Assembly (NCBI GenBank): GCA_949299335.1
Contig: CASGAD010000020.1
Coordinates: 1 to 39,805, forward strand
DNA from: an uncultured bacterium
GTDB lineage: Bacteria > Bacillota_I > Bacilli_A > RFN20 > CAG-826
Direction: 5' to 3'
Length of the DNA: 39,805 bases
Shown: in pieces, positions 27,503 through 35,884 of the stretch
How positions within the stretch are numbered: the first letter of the stretch is position 1
Layout: each line of letters starts with the position of its first letter
The notes under the pieces: model-generated
Told to the model about the DNA's origin: nothing
Database searches by the model: none
The model's input: only the letters and a program-made list of their open reading frames with translations
Program-made: the position numbers and the translations under genes

Positions 27503-28987
27503 ATGGAACGCAAACTTACAGATCAAGAACTTGCTAGAAGAGAGAAACTTAATAAATTACAAGAGTTAGGTGTTAATCCTTGGGGACAAAAGTACGAAAG
27601 AACTGATACATCTGAAACTTGCAAAGAAAAAGCAAAAGATAAAACAAATGAAGAGTTAGAAGCAAATCCAATTCATGTAAATGTTGCTGGAAGAGTAATG
27701 TTTTTACGTAAAATGGGAAAAGCATCTTTTTTAAACTTACAAGACAAATTCGGAAAAATCCAAGCCTATTTATCAATCGATTCAGTTGGTGAAGAAAACT
27801 ATAACATTTTTAAACTTACTGATATTGGAGATATTGTTGGTTTAGAAGGTCATTTGATGTTAACTAGAACTGGTGAATTAACTATTAAAGTTAGTAAATT
27901 TACATTCTTAACAAAAGCTTTAAGACCTTTACCAGAAAAATTCCATGGCTTAACAGATGTTGAAGAAAGATATAGACATCGTTATGTTGACTTAATAATG
28001 AATGAAGATGCAAAAAGAGTAGCTTTACTTAGACCAAAAATTGTTAGAAGTATGCAACATTATTTCGATAATTTAGGTTTTGTTGAAGTTGAAACTAGTG
28101 TACTCCAACCAATTTTAGGCGGAGCAAATGCTAGACCATTTATTACTCATCACAACACACTTGATAAAGATTTTTATTTAAGAATCGCTACCGAACTTCA
28201 ATTAAAAAGATTAATTGTTGGCGGATTAGAAAAAGTTTATGAATTTGGTAGATTATTTAGAAATGAAGGCATGGATACTAAACATAATCCTGAATTTACT
28301 ACTGTAGAACTTTACGAAGCTTATGGTGATTTAGAATCAATGAGACAACTTTGTGAAGGTGTAATCAGAAACACATGTAAAGAATGCTTAGGAACAACCA
28401 AAATAAATTATCAAGGTAAGGAAATAGATTTTGGTCCAGAATTTAGATGGGTTTCAATGGCTGAACTTGTTAAAGAAAAAACAGGTTTGGATTTTGAAGG
28501 AGATATTACTTTTGAAGAAGCAGTTAATTATGCTAAGTCAAAAGGAATTAAAATTGAACCACACTGGACAACTACTGGTTATATTTTGAATGCTTTGTTT
28601 GAAGAACTTTGTGAAGAAGATTTAGTCCAACCAACATTTGTACATGGACACCCAATTGAGGTCTCACCTTTAACTAAAAAGAGTGCAGATCCTCGTTTTA
28701 CCGAGAGATTTGAGTTATATATTAATTCAACAGAATATGCAAATGCTTATAGTGAGTTAAACGATCCATTAGATCAAAGAGAAAGATTTGAAGCACAATT
28801 AAGAGCTAAAGAATTAGGTGATGATGAAGCTAATGAAATGGATAATGATTTCTTAGAATCACTCGAATATGGAATGGCTCCTACAGGCGGAATAGGAATT
28901 GGTATTGATAGACTTGTTACATTATTAGCTAACGAGCCATCAATTAGAGAAGTTATTCTCTTCCCATGTATGAGAGATCAAAAGTAA
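27503..28987 (+). CDS. lysS: Lysyl-tRNA synthetase, class II
   Basis: 494 aa, full length. It charges tRNA-Lys with lysine using ATP. N-terminal OB-fold anticodon domain (about 50-145, VAGRVMFLRKMGKASFLNLQ); class II core with motif 1 near RPKIVRSMQHYFDNLGFVEVET, motif 2 FRNEGMDTKHNPEFT, and motif 3 GGIGIGIDRLVTLL. Normally adjacent to dusB in Bacilli; here 9 kb of accessory genes lie between. Own promoter and terminator. Confidence 0.97.
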   Translation: MERKLTDQELARREKLNKLQELGVNPWGQKYERTDTSETCKEKAKDKTNEELEANPIHVNVAGRVMFLRKMGKASFLNLQDKFGKIQAYLSIDSVGEENYNIFKLTDIGDIVGLEGHLMLTRTGELTIKVSKFTFLTKALRPLPEKFHGLTDVEERYRHRYVDLIMNEDAKRVALLRPKIVRSMQHYFDNLGFVEVETSVLQPILGGANARPFITHHNTLDKDFYLRIATELQLKRLIVGGLEKVYEFGRLFRNEGMDTKHNPEFTTVELYEAYGDLESMRQLCEGVIRNTCKECLGTTKINYQGKEIDFGPEFRWVSMAELVKEKTGLDFEGDITFEEAVNYAKSKGIKIEPHWTTTGYILNALFEELCEEDLVQPTFVHGHPIEVSPLTKKSADPRFTERFELYINSTEYANAYSELNDPLDQRERFEAQLRAKELGDDEANEMDNDFLESLEYGMAPTGGIGIGIDRLVTLLANEPSIREVILFPCMRDQK

Positions 28988-28991
28988 ATAT

Positions 28992-29016
28992 AAGAGGCTT
29001 TGCCTCTTTTATTTTT
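28992..29016 (+). terminator. lysS terminator
   Basis: AAGAGGC-TTT-GCCTCTT stem (28992-29008) followed by TTATTTTT, directly after the lysS stop codon. Confidence 0.85.
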
Positions 29017-29090
29017 GGCAAAACGGAAAAAATAAAATTATGAATTTGTTGTACTTATGTAAACGACCAAATTCGTTATTTCATTAATAC

Positions 29091-29119
29091 TTTACAAAGT
29101 ATGCCGTTTTCGATAAAAT
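29091..29119 (+). promoter_or_regulatory. rpsF operon promoter
   Basis: TTTACA (29091-29096), 17-nt spacer, TAAAAT (29114-29119), about 77 nt before rpsF. Both boxes match 5 of 6 consensus bases. Confidence 0.65.
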
Positions 29120-29123
29120 ATTA

Positions 29124-29196
29124 AAGCACTTTATAAGTGTTCTTCTCTGCTCTAACAGAATTGATTAGGGCCAGATGTCCAAAGGGAGGTTAAAAA
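29124..29196 (+). promoter_or_regulatory. Structured rpsF leader (possible S6:S18 element)
   Basis: The predicted transcript opens on hairpin AGCACTT-TAT-AAGTGTT (29125-29141). A short TCTG/CAGA hairpin and a GGGC/GTCC hairpin follow, then RBS GGGAGG. Many bacteria control rpsF-ssb-rpsR by S6:S18 binding to such a leader. I cannot confirm the conserved CCG bulge here, so the assignment is tentative. Confidence 0.35.
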
Positions 29197-29484
29197 ATGA
29201 AAAAGTACGAAATTATGTACATTCTTAAATCCAGCCTTGATGACGCTGCAAGAAAAGCTCAAATCGAGAAACTCCATGGAATCATTACTAAAAATGGTGG
29301 TAAGGTTAACAATGTTAACGAATGGGGATTAAGAGATTTAGCTTATCCTATTAAGAAAGAAATTAAAGGATACTATGTAGTAATCAAAGTTGAAGCTGAC
29401 AATGTCGCTCTTAAAGAATTTGATCGTCTTACAAGATTCGATGTCAATGTTTTAAGAACATTAGTAACAGTCGACCAAGATTAA
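29197..29484 (+). CDS. rpsF: 30S ribosomal protein S6
   Basis: 95 aa. MKKYEIMYILKSSLDD start and the NEWGLRDLAYPIKKEIKGYYV segment are diagnostic. It binds S18 on the central domain of 16S rRNA. First gene of rpsF-ssb-rpsR. Strong RBS GGGAGGT. Confidence 0.97.
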   Translation: MKKYEIMYILKSSLDDAARKAQIEKLHGIITKNGGKVNNVNEWGLRDLAYPIKKEIKGYYVVIKVEADNVALKEFDRLTRFDVNVLRTLVTVDQD

Positions 29485-29493
29485 GGAGAAAAA

Positions 29494-29937
29494 ATGATTA
29501 ATAGAGTAGTTTTAGTCGGTAGACTAACAAAAACACCAGAGTTAAAGACCACTACAAGCGGATTATCTGTTTTGACGTTTACCTTAGCTTTTGATAATAA
29601 AACTAAAGGTGCTGATGGTCAAAAAACAAGCAGTTTTATTAATTGTACTGCTTGGAGACAACAAGCAGAATTTATTGCTAAATACTGTGAAAAAGGTACA
29701 CAAATCGGAGTTGATGGAAGTCTTCAAGAAAGAAGATATCAAAGAAGAGATGGAAGTAATGCTAGCACAATAGAGGTGGTTGTAGATTCAGTGACTTTGT
29801 TAAACTCTAAAAATCAAGGAACTACAAACAGTCAACCTGTAAATCAATCAGCAACAGCTTATGTTCCTGATGAAATGCCTTCCGATGATTTATTGTCAGA
29901 TGAGGGAGATTTGGCAGATGACGATTTACCATTCTAG
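29494..29937 (+). CDS. ssb: Single-stranded DNA-binding protein
   Basis: 147 aa. OB fold starts MINRVVLVGRLTKTPELK. The linker is Ser/Asn/Gln-rich and the acidic tip DDDLPF, which recruits replication and repair partners, is intact. It covers ssDNA at the fork. Placed between rpsF and rpsR as in most Firmicutes, 9 nt after rpsF, RBS AAGGAG. Confidence 0.97.
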   Translation: MINRVVLVGRLTKTPELKTTTSGLSVLTFTLAFDNKTKGADGQKTSSFINCTAWRQQAEFIAKYCEKGTQIGVDGSLQERRYQRRDGSNASTIEVVVDSVTLLNSKNQGTTNSQPVNQSATAYVPDEMPSDDLLSDEGDLADDDLPF

Positions 29938-29955
29938 GTAGAAAGGATTAAGAAA

Positions 29956-30183
29956 ATGGCATACTTAAAAAAGAGACCAAAGAAAAAGGTTTGTTATTTT
30001 ACAAAAAATAAAGTTAAATACATCGATTACAAAGATGTTGAAACATTAAAGAAATTTATCACTCCAAGTGGTAAAATTAGTGCTCGTAGAATGACAGGAA
30101 CCAGTGCTAAATATCAACGTCAATTAGCTAAAGCTATTAAGAATGCACGTTATATGGCTCTTCTTCCATACATTCAAGACTAA
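29956..30183 (+). CDS. rpsR: 30S ribosomal protein S18
   Basis: 75 aa. [19 protein letters not shown] and a C-terminal half ending [19 protein letters not shown] are diagnostic. A single N-terminal Cys remains, so this is not the full zinc-ribbon form. Last gene before a strong terminator. Confidence 0.97.
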   Translation: MAYLKKRPKKKVCYFTKNKVKYIDYKDVETLKKFITPSGKISARRMTGTSAKYQRQLAKAIKNARYMALLPYIQD

Positions 30184-30197
30184 TTTAGAAGTATTTG

Positions 30198-30222
30198 CCC
30201 CATACAAAGTATGGGGTTTTTT
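30198..30222 (+). terminator. Terminator of rpsF-ssb-rpsR
   Basis: CCCCATAC-AAA-GTATGGGG (30198-30216), a perfect 8-bp stem with a T6 run. Confidence 0.92.
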
Positions 30223-30230
30223 AATGGGAA

Positions 30231-30265
30231 AATATTTATGCATAAATTTATTATGCATAAATATA
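30231..30265. repeat. Twin ATGCAT palindromes upstream of gdpP
   Basis: AATATTTATGCATAA (30231-30245) and TTATGCATAAATATA (30251-30265) form a near-perfect inverted repeat (14 of 15) around ATTTA. Each arm is also locally palindromic (ATTTATGCATAAAT in the first). It has no T-run and sits after the rpsR terminator and before the gdpP promoter, so an operator is more likely than a terminator. Confidence 0.5.
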
Positions 30266-30276
30266 TTTTCATTTTG

Positions 30277-30305
30277 TTTATATAAACTCTTCAATATTGT
30301 ATAAT
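30277..30305 (+). promoter_or_regulatory. Predicted gdpP promoter
   Basis: Perfect TATAAT (30300-30305) with a weak TTTATA -35 (30277-30282) at 17 nt. Transcription would start about 10 nt before ATG 30322, just including the AAAGG RBS. Confidence 0.5.
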
Positions 30306-30321
30306 TATTAAAGGTATTTTT

Positions 30322-32346
30322 ATGCAAAAAAAGATTAATAAATTAAAGATCCAAGTTTTAATTGTTACATTAATCCAACTATTATTTGTTGGTATATTTT
30401 TGACATTATATTTATTTAATGCATTCGATATGGATAGCTATGTTTTACCTGAATACATTGCTTATGTATGTTGCGGCATTGCTGTTTTTGATTGTTTCTT
30501 TATTTGGATGGTTATTTTTAGTGTATTTAAACTTCGTCAAAAAAGTGATATTAGAACTAGCGATATCGTTGGAAATGATATTCAAGAAGCATATTTATTT
30601 GGAAAACTTGGCTTTGCTGTAGTTGATGAAGAAGGAATCGTTTTATGGACAAGCGATTTATTTAGTCAAAGATCGATTAATATTGTTAATACCTCAATTT
30701 ATGATTGGTGCCCAAAATTAAAAGATTTTATTGAAAAAGAAACTGGCGATAGTTTACAAATTAATAGTCATGGTTTTGATTATTCAGTAAAATTCTTGAG
30801 AACTGCAGGGTTATTTATTTTTAAAGACGTTTCTGAATACGAAAATTTGTCTAAATTTACAACAGATCAAGCAACTTGCGTTGGTATTATTAATATTGAT
30901 AACTATAACGACATCACTCAATCTAGTGAAGGAAATAACGATGCTATCACTCAAGTTAAAGCCTTAATTTCTGATTATGCAAGAGAGTTTAATGTTTTGT
31001 TAAGAGTAATTAGAAACGATTCTTATTTTGCTGTTTGCAATTTTCAATCTTTAAAAAAGATGGAAGAAGATAATTTTTCTATTCTAGATAAAATTAGGAA
31101 AGTTCAATTTAGAGAAGATGCTAGACCTACTTTGTCAGTTGGCTTTGCTCACGATTTCCCTGATGTAAATAAATTAAATGAAATGGCATCTAACGCTATA
31201 GAAATTGCGATGAGTAGAGGTGGAGATCAAGCAGTTGTTTCAAAATACGGTTCAGAGCTTAAGTTTTATGGCGGAAGAACTGAAGCAATTGAAAATAGAA
31301 GTAAAGTTAAAGTAAGAGTATTTGCTAACTCGCTTATTTCTCTTATTAAAAGAAGCTCAAATGTTATTATTATGGGCCATACCGATATGGATATGGATGC
31401 TCTAGGAAGTTGTTTAGGTGTTAAGGCAATTTGTGAATATTGCAAAAAACCTGCATTAATTGTATACGATGGCAAACTTACAGAAAGAAAAACTAAGAGT
31501 GCGTTTATCTCAACTTTCTCAAATGATGAATTATCTAAATTAGTTGTTTCTCCTAAAGATGCTCCAGACAAAATTAAGCCTACATCACTTGTAATTGTAT
31601 GTGATATTTCAAGACCAAAAATGACTATGTGTCCTAAATTACTTGAAGCAACTGAAAAAGTTGTTGTCATAGACCACCATAGAAGAGCTGAAGACTTTAT
31701 TGAAAAGCCAGTTCTAAGTCAAATCGAAACAAGTGCATCGAGTGCTAGTGAATTGGTAGCTGAAATTATACGTTACAATAGTGAGAATCCAGGTATTACT
31801 CTTGATGAAAGATATGCAACGATTATGCTAAGTGGTATTTTCTTAGATACTGGATTCTATAAATCAAAAACAGTTGGTTTACGTACTTTTGAGGCTAGTA
31901 TGATTTTAAAGGAATTTGGAGCTGATAATGGAAAAGCTGATGATTTCTTAAAAGATGAGTATGAAGAATATACTTTAGTAAATAGACTTGTAGATACAAT
32001 GAAAACCCCGTTTTATGGTGTTGTTTATTGTCAAGGCGATGAAAATGAATACTACGAAAGATCAACACTTGCTAAAGCCGCTAACCAATGCTTGCAATTA
32101 AAAGGTGTTAATGCTTGCTTTGTAATTGGCAAAACTGCTGAAAACGAAACAAGAATTAGTGCAAGAAGCGATGGAACGGTTAATGTTCAAATTCTATGTG
32201 AAAAATTTGGAGGTGGAGGCCATTTTACAATGGCAGCTGCTTTATTCAAAGACACATCAATTAAGAAGGCTGAAGAGATTTTATTAGAAACTTTGAATTC
32301 TAACTTAACAGATGCAAGAAACGAAATTGCAAAGAAGGGAGAATAA
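30322..32346 (+). CDS. gdpP: Cyclic-di-AMP phosphodiesterase GdpP
   Basis: 674 aa membrane enzyme hydrolysing c-di-AMP to pApA, setting the level of a messenger that controls K+ and osmolyte uptake and wall stress. Two TM helices (about 10-30, 37-62), a PAS-like domain (about 85-170), a degenerate GGDEF domain (about 180-330), then the DHH/DHHA1 unit: [12 protein letters not shown] (His 353, Asp 355, 357, 359), VIDHHR (Asp 451, His 452-453), and [11 protein letters not shown] (His 634). All catalytic metal ligands look intact. Placed with rplI and dnaB as in Bacillus (yybT-rplI-dnaC). Confidence 0.96.
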   Translation: MQKKINKLKIQVLIVTLIQLLFVGIFLTLYLFNAFDMDSYVLPEYIAYVCCGIAVFDCFFIWMVIFSVFKLRQKSDIRTSDIVGNDIQEAYLFGKLGFAVVDEEGIVLWTSDLFSQRSINIVNTSIYDWCPKLKDFIEKETGDSLQINSHGFDYSVKFLRTAGLFIFKDVSEYENLSKFTTDQATCVGIINIDNYNDITQSSEGNNDAITQVKALISDYAREFNVLLRVIRNDSYFAVCNFQSLKKMEEDNFSILDKIRKVQFREDARPTLSVGFAHDFPDVNKLNEMASNAIEIAMSRGGDQAVVSKYGSELKFYGGRTEAIENRSKVKVRVFANSLISLIKRSSNVIIMGHTDMDMDALGSCLGVKAICEYCKKPALIVYDGKLTERKTKSAFISTFSNDELSKLVVSPKDAPDKIKPTSLVIVCDISRPKMTMCPKLLEATEKVVVIDHHRRAEDFIEKPVLSQIETSASSASELVAEIIRYNSENPGITLDERYATIMLSGIFLDTGFYKSKTVGLRTFEASMILKEFGADNGKADDFLKDEYEEYTLVNRLVDTMKTPFYGVVYCQGDENEYYERSTLAKAANQCLQLKGVNACFVIGKTAENETRISARSDGTVNVQILCEKFGGGGHFTMAAALFKDTSIKKAEEILLETLNSNLTDARNEIAKKGE

Positions 32347-32347
32347 T

Positions 32348-32797
32348 ATGGAAGTAATATTATTACAAGATGTAAAAGGAATTGGTAAAAAAGGTGAAAC
32401 TAAATCAGTAGCTGATGGTTACGCCCAAAATTTTTTAATTCCTAGAAAATTAGCTATAAAAAAGACTCTTGAAACTGTCAAAGAGTTAAATAGACAAAAC
32501 GAGCTTGAGGCTAAGCGCCAAGAAGCTTTAAAAGAAGAAGCAATAAAAAATAAAGAAAAATTAGATTCATTAGTACTTGAATATAAAGCAAAAGCTCATG
32601 CAGATGGTACTATGGCTGGTTCAATTTCAACTAAAGAAATTGAAAAAGATTTATTGGAAAAATATCAAATTAAAATCGATAAAAGAAAATTTATTGATAA
32701 ATTTTTATTAAATGCTTTTGGTTACACCAATCTAAAAATTGAATTATATAAAGGCGTAATCGGAACAGTGAGAATCCATATTAGTGAGGAAAAATAA
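32348..32797 (+). CDS. rplI: 50S ribosomal protein L9
   Basis: 149 aa. [17 protein letters not shown] and the N-terminal domain [13 protein letters not shown] are diagnostic, then a long helix and a C-terminal domain. ATG 32348 is chosen; the upstream in-frame TTG 32312 lies inside gdpP. RBS AAGGGAG overlaps the end of gdpP, and the stop overlaps dnaB (TAATG). Confidence 0.97.
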   Translation: MEVILLQDVKGIGKKGETKSVADGYAQNFLIPRKLAIKKTLETVKELNRQNELEAKRQEALKEEAIKNKEKLDSLVLEYKAKAHADGTMAGSISTKEIEKDLLEKYQIKIDKRKFIDKFLLNAFGYTNLKIELYKGVIGTVRIHISEEK

Positions 32798-34275
32798 TGA
32801 TTAAAAATTATCCTTCTGATGAATTAAGCGAAATGACCGTCTTAGGCATCGCCATGCTCGATGCAAAAGAAGCCTCAACTGTTGTTGTCAGCCTTACAGA
32901 GGATGATTTTTATGCTGCAAATTTAAAGAATAGAAAAGTTTTCCATGCTATGAGATTACTTTATGATGCAGGTAAAGCAATCGATATAACAACTGTAACT
33001 ACTCAATTAATGGATTTAAAAGAACTTGAAAGTATAGGCGGAGTTAATTATTTAATTGAGATTACGGATAAAGTAACCAATTTTACTAATGTTGAATTTT
33101 ATATTACAAACTTAAAAGATAAATCCATTTTAAGAAATCTATTAATGGAAATCGATAAGATTGAAAGCGATTATGAATCAAAAAAAATCGAAGATGTTAA
33201 TGGATTTATTGCTGAGTGCGAATTAAGAATAAATAAAATTACAAATAGAAGAAGAGTAAGCGATTTTATTAGTGCAAAAGAGGCTGCTAGAACTATTGGT
33301 GATAAAATTCAAAGAAGTTATGGTATTGAGGGATCTATTACAGGCATTGCTACTGGATTTAGTAATTTAGATGCTCTTATCAATGGTTTAAACAAAAGTG
33401 AACTTATTATTTTAGCTGCACGTCCTAGTGTTGGAAAAAGTGCTTTCGCTTTAAATATAGGATATAACGCTGCTAGTAGAACTAGAAGACCAGTTGCTAT
33501 ATTCTCTTTGGAAATGTCTGTTGATATGATTTTTAAAAGATTATTTGCTTCACAAAGTTGTATCTCATATGACAACATTCAAAAAGGTATCTTAACTAAA
33601 GAAGAAAGATTAAAACTAAAAGAAGTCGAAAACGATTTAGTTGAAGTTCCTTTATATGTTGATGATAGTAGTGGCGCTTCAATCGATGATATAGTTTTAA
33701 AATCTAGAAAGTTAAAAGAAAATAAGGGTGATTTAGGGTTAATTATCGTTGACTATATTGGTCTTATTAATGATAACAAGAACATTTATAAAGATAATGA
33801 ACAAGCCAAAATTGCGGCGTTTTCTCGTAGATTAAAGACTTTAGCGATGGAATTAGAATGTCCTGTTTTATGTCTTTCACAATTGAATAGACAAACAGAA
33901 GCAAGGGACAATAAAAAGCCACAACTTAGTGATTTAAGAAGTTCAGGTGCTATTGAACAAGACGCAGATAAAGTCATGTTTTTATATCGTCCATCTTATT
34001 ATTCAGACCAAGGAATCAGTCTTAACGCTCAAAAGAAAAAGTTTGGTCAACAAAATAATGAATCAAGTAACGAAGAACCTAAAGCAGAAGAAACAAGAAC
34101 TAGTGCAAATGACTTTGTTGAAATTATGGTTGCTAAAAATAGAAGTGGTAAAATCGGAACAACTCAAGTTTTATTTATGAAGAACTATGGCCGATTCTTT
34201 ACTCCAGACAAATCTCATGAAGCGAGTTTTAATTCTATAAAAAATAAATACGAGAGTATTGATGAAGATGATTAA
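32797..34275 (+). CDS. dnaB: Replicative DNA helicase
   Basis: 492 aa. Hexameric helicase that unwinds the fork and binds primase. N-terminal domain about 1-110, linker, RecA-like core with Walker A RPSVGKSAFA about 209, FSLEMS, and the C-terminal RSSGAIEQDADKVMFLYR motif (DnaB arginine-finger region). An Asn/Glu-rich insert (about 415-440) precedes the last strand. Called dnaC in Bacillus. No intein seen. Confidence 0.97.
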   Translation: MIKNYPSDELSEMTVLGIAMLDAKEASTVVVSLTEDDFYAANLKNRKVFHAMRLLYDAGKAIDITTVTTQLMDLKELESIGGVNYLIEITDKVTNFTNVEFYITNLKDKSILRNLLMEIDKIESDYESKKIEDVNGFIAECELRINKITNRRRVSDFISAKEAARTIGDKIQRSYGIEGSITGIATGFSNLDALINGLNKSELIILAARPSVGKSAFALNIGYNAASRTRRPVAIFSLEMSVDMIFKRLFASQSCISYDNIQKGILTKEERLKLKEVENDLVEVPLYVDDSSGASIDDIVLKSRKLKENKGDLGLIIVDYIGLINDNKNIYKDNEQAKIAAFSRRLKTLAMELECPVLCLSQLNRQTEARDNKKPQLSDLRSSGAIEQDADKVMFLYRPSYYSDQGISLNAQKKKFGQQNNESSNEEPKAEETRTSANDFVEIMVAKNRSGKIGTTQVLFMKNYGRFFTPDKSHEASFNSIKNKYESIDEDD

Positions 34276-35008
34276 TTTACATGTAATAGCTAGCGGATCC
34301 AAAGGGAATGCTAGCTTAATTTATGATGAGGAAACTTTAATATTAGTCGATCTTGGAATTAGTAAAGAAAGACTTATTGAAGGATTGAACGAAATAGGAA
34401 AATCTTTAAATGATATTAGCTATGCTTTTTTCACTCACGACCATTCAGACCACATAAAAAGTTATGAATTTATTGATGAACATAAAAGGTTTGCTTTAAG
34501 TAAAACCATTCCTTTAATCAAAACTAATGTTTTAAAAGCATATAACGAATACACTTTTGGATCTTTTTTAGTAACTCCTATTAAAACAAGTCATGATGCT
34601 TCTTCACCTTGTGGTTATTTATTTAAAAATGAAGGGGAAACTTTAGGCTATATCACTGACACTGGTTTATTAACTCCTAGAGCTTTGAAACTATTAACTA
34701 ACTTAAACTATTATTATTTTGAATCTAATTATGATGAAAACATGCTTTTAAATAGTGGTCGTCCCTCGATTTTAATTGCTAGAATTTTATCTAATAAAGG
34801 CCATTTATCTAACGATTTAAGTGCAAAATATTTAAGTATGCTTGTTGGCTCTAATACCAAAGAAGTCATTTTATGCCATCTTAGCGAGGAATGTAATGAA
34901 GAAAACGTCGCTTTAAATACACACTTTGATTATTACGATAAACTTGGTTTAGATATGTCAAATATTATTTATAAATGTGCTAAGCAACGGGAGAGTGTTG
35001 ATTTATGA
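34262..35008 (+). CDS. walJ: MBL-fold hydrolase WalJ (YycJ)
   Basis: 248 aa metallo-beta-lactamase-fold protein. Starts with INLHVIASGSKGNASLIY, then THDHSDHIKS (two-metal ligands), GYITDTG, and a late His in KGHLSNDLSA. The YycJ/WalJ family is a predicted nuclease linked to cell-wall and replication control, with exact role unsettled. In Bacillus it ends the walRK operon; walR and walK are absent from this window. ATG 34262 has GAGAG 5 nt upstream; ATG 34268 is an alternative. It overlaps dnaB and rlmH. Confidence 0.9.
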   Translation: MKMINLHVIASGSKGNASLIYDEETLILVDLGISKERLIEGLNEIGKSLNDISYAFFTHDHSDHIKSYEFIDEHKRFALSKTIPLIKTNVLKAYNEYTFGSFLVTPIKTSHDASSPCGYLFKNEGETLGYITDTGLLTPRALKLLTNLNYYYFESNYDENMLLNSGRPSILIARILSNKGHLSNDLSAKYLSMLVGSNTKEVILCHLSEECNEENVALNTHFDYYDKLGLDMSNIIYKCAKQRESVDL

Positions 35009-35475
35009 TTAAAATTAACATCTATTGCGTTGGTTCATTAAAAGAACAATATTTAAAAGACGCTATTAATGAATATAAAAAAAGACTATCTCGTTATGCT
35101 AAAGTGGAAATTATTGAAGTAAAAGAAGCTAAAGTTGATGAAACTAATATCACCAAAGGACTAAATGAAGAAGGAGAAAACATTCTTAAACGAATTAAAG
35201 ACGGTGAGTACTTAATTTTAAGTGATTTACATGGAAAAGAGATTACTAGTGAGGAATTCTCTAAATCATTAAGGGAATTAATTGATAAAGGAATAAGCCC
35301 AATAAGTTATGTGATTGGCGGAACCTATGGATTAAGCAATGAGTTAAGAAAAAGAAGTAATGATAAAATTTCTTTATCAAAACTTACTTTTACTCATCAA
35401 ATGACCAGAGTTATATTATTAGAGCAAATATATAGAGCTTTTAAAATTATAAATAACGAAAATTATCATCATTAA
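35005..35475 (+). CDS. rlmH: 23S rRNA pseudouridine1915 N3-methyltransferase
   Basis: 156 aa SPOUT methyltransferase acting on helix 69 of assembled 70S ribosomes. MIKINIYCVGSLKEQYLKDAI start, SYVIGGTYGLSNELR (AdoMet knot), and the C-terminal THQMTRVILLEQIYRAFKII followed by the NENYHH tail are diagnostic. ATG overlaps the walJ stop (ATGA). Confidence 0.96.
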   Translation: MIKINIYCVGSLKEQYLKDAINEYKKRLSRYAKVEIIEVKEAKVDETNITKGLNEEGENILKRIKDGEYLILSDLHGKEITSEEFSKSLRELIDKGISPISYVIGGTYGLSNELRKRSNDKISLSKLTFTHQMTRVILLEQIYRAFKIINNENYHH

Positions 35476-35486
35476 GGAGAAAAAAT

Positions 35487-35828
35487 ATGGAAATGATTGA
35501 ATTTAATAATTTAACAAAAGTAGTGGATGAGCGCTATCCTCATATTAATAAATATGAATTGGATGATGGATCTACTTTTTTTGTAGAGCCAAATTTTTAT
35601 ACTCAATTAGAATATTCTAAAGAGCATTTTAGAAACGATTTTGATAAAGTTATTGAAAAAATGTATGAAATAGTTAGAAGAAATAAAAGAATTATTTTTA
35701 CTGGAGATTATGAAGCCCCAGTTGTATATTTAGATGATTATTTCTATAGAGAAATTGATGATGTATTAGGGGAACTTAAATTATCATTTGATAATAAAGG
35801 TAACCCACATAGCGATTGGAAAGACTAA
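35487..35828 (+). CDS. Small protein of unknown function after rlmH
   Basis: 113 aa, not recognised. Acidic and aromatic-rich, with no signal peptide, TM segment or Cys. Segments such as YPHINKYELDDGSTFFVEP, and FTGDYEAPVVYLDDYFYREID near the end, suggest a small soluble alpha/beta protein. A good RBS (AAGGAG), the 11-nt gap after rlmH and a terminator behind it support a real, co-transcribed gene. Confidence 0.75.
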   Translation: MEMIEFNNLTKVVDERYPHINKYELDDGSTFFVEPNFYTQLEYSKEHFRNDFDKVIEKMYEIVRRNKRIIFTGDYEAPVVYLDDYFYREIDDVLGELKLSFDNKGNPHSDWKD

Positions 35829-35839
35829 GTAAATAAGAA

Positions 35840-35870
35840 CCCTTGGCTATAATGCCAAGGGCTATTTTTT
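35840..35870 (+). terminator. Terminator of the gdpP-rlmH operon
   Basis: CCCTTGGC-TATAAT-GCCAAGGG (35840-35861), a perfect 8-bp stem, then CTATTTTTT. It separates this operon from the convergent membrane gene. Confidence 0.9.
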
Positions 35871-35884
35871 AGTTAAGGTTATTG

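Noticed and set aside
31266-31670. 134-aa minus-strand open frame inside gdpP
   Set aside because: Antisense to the catalytic DHH domain, no independent support.
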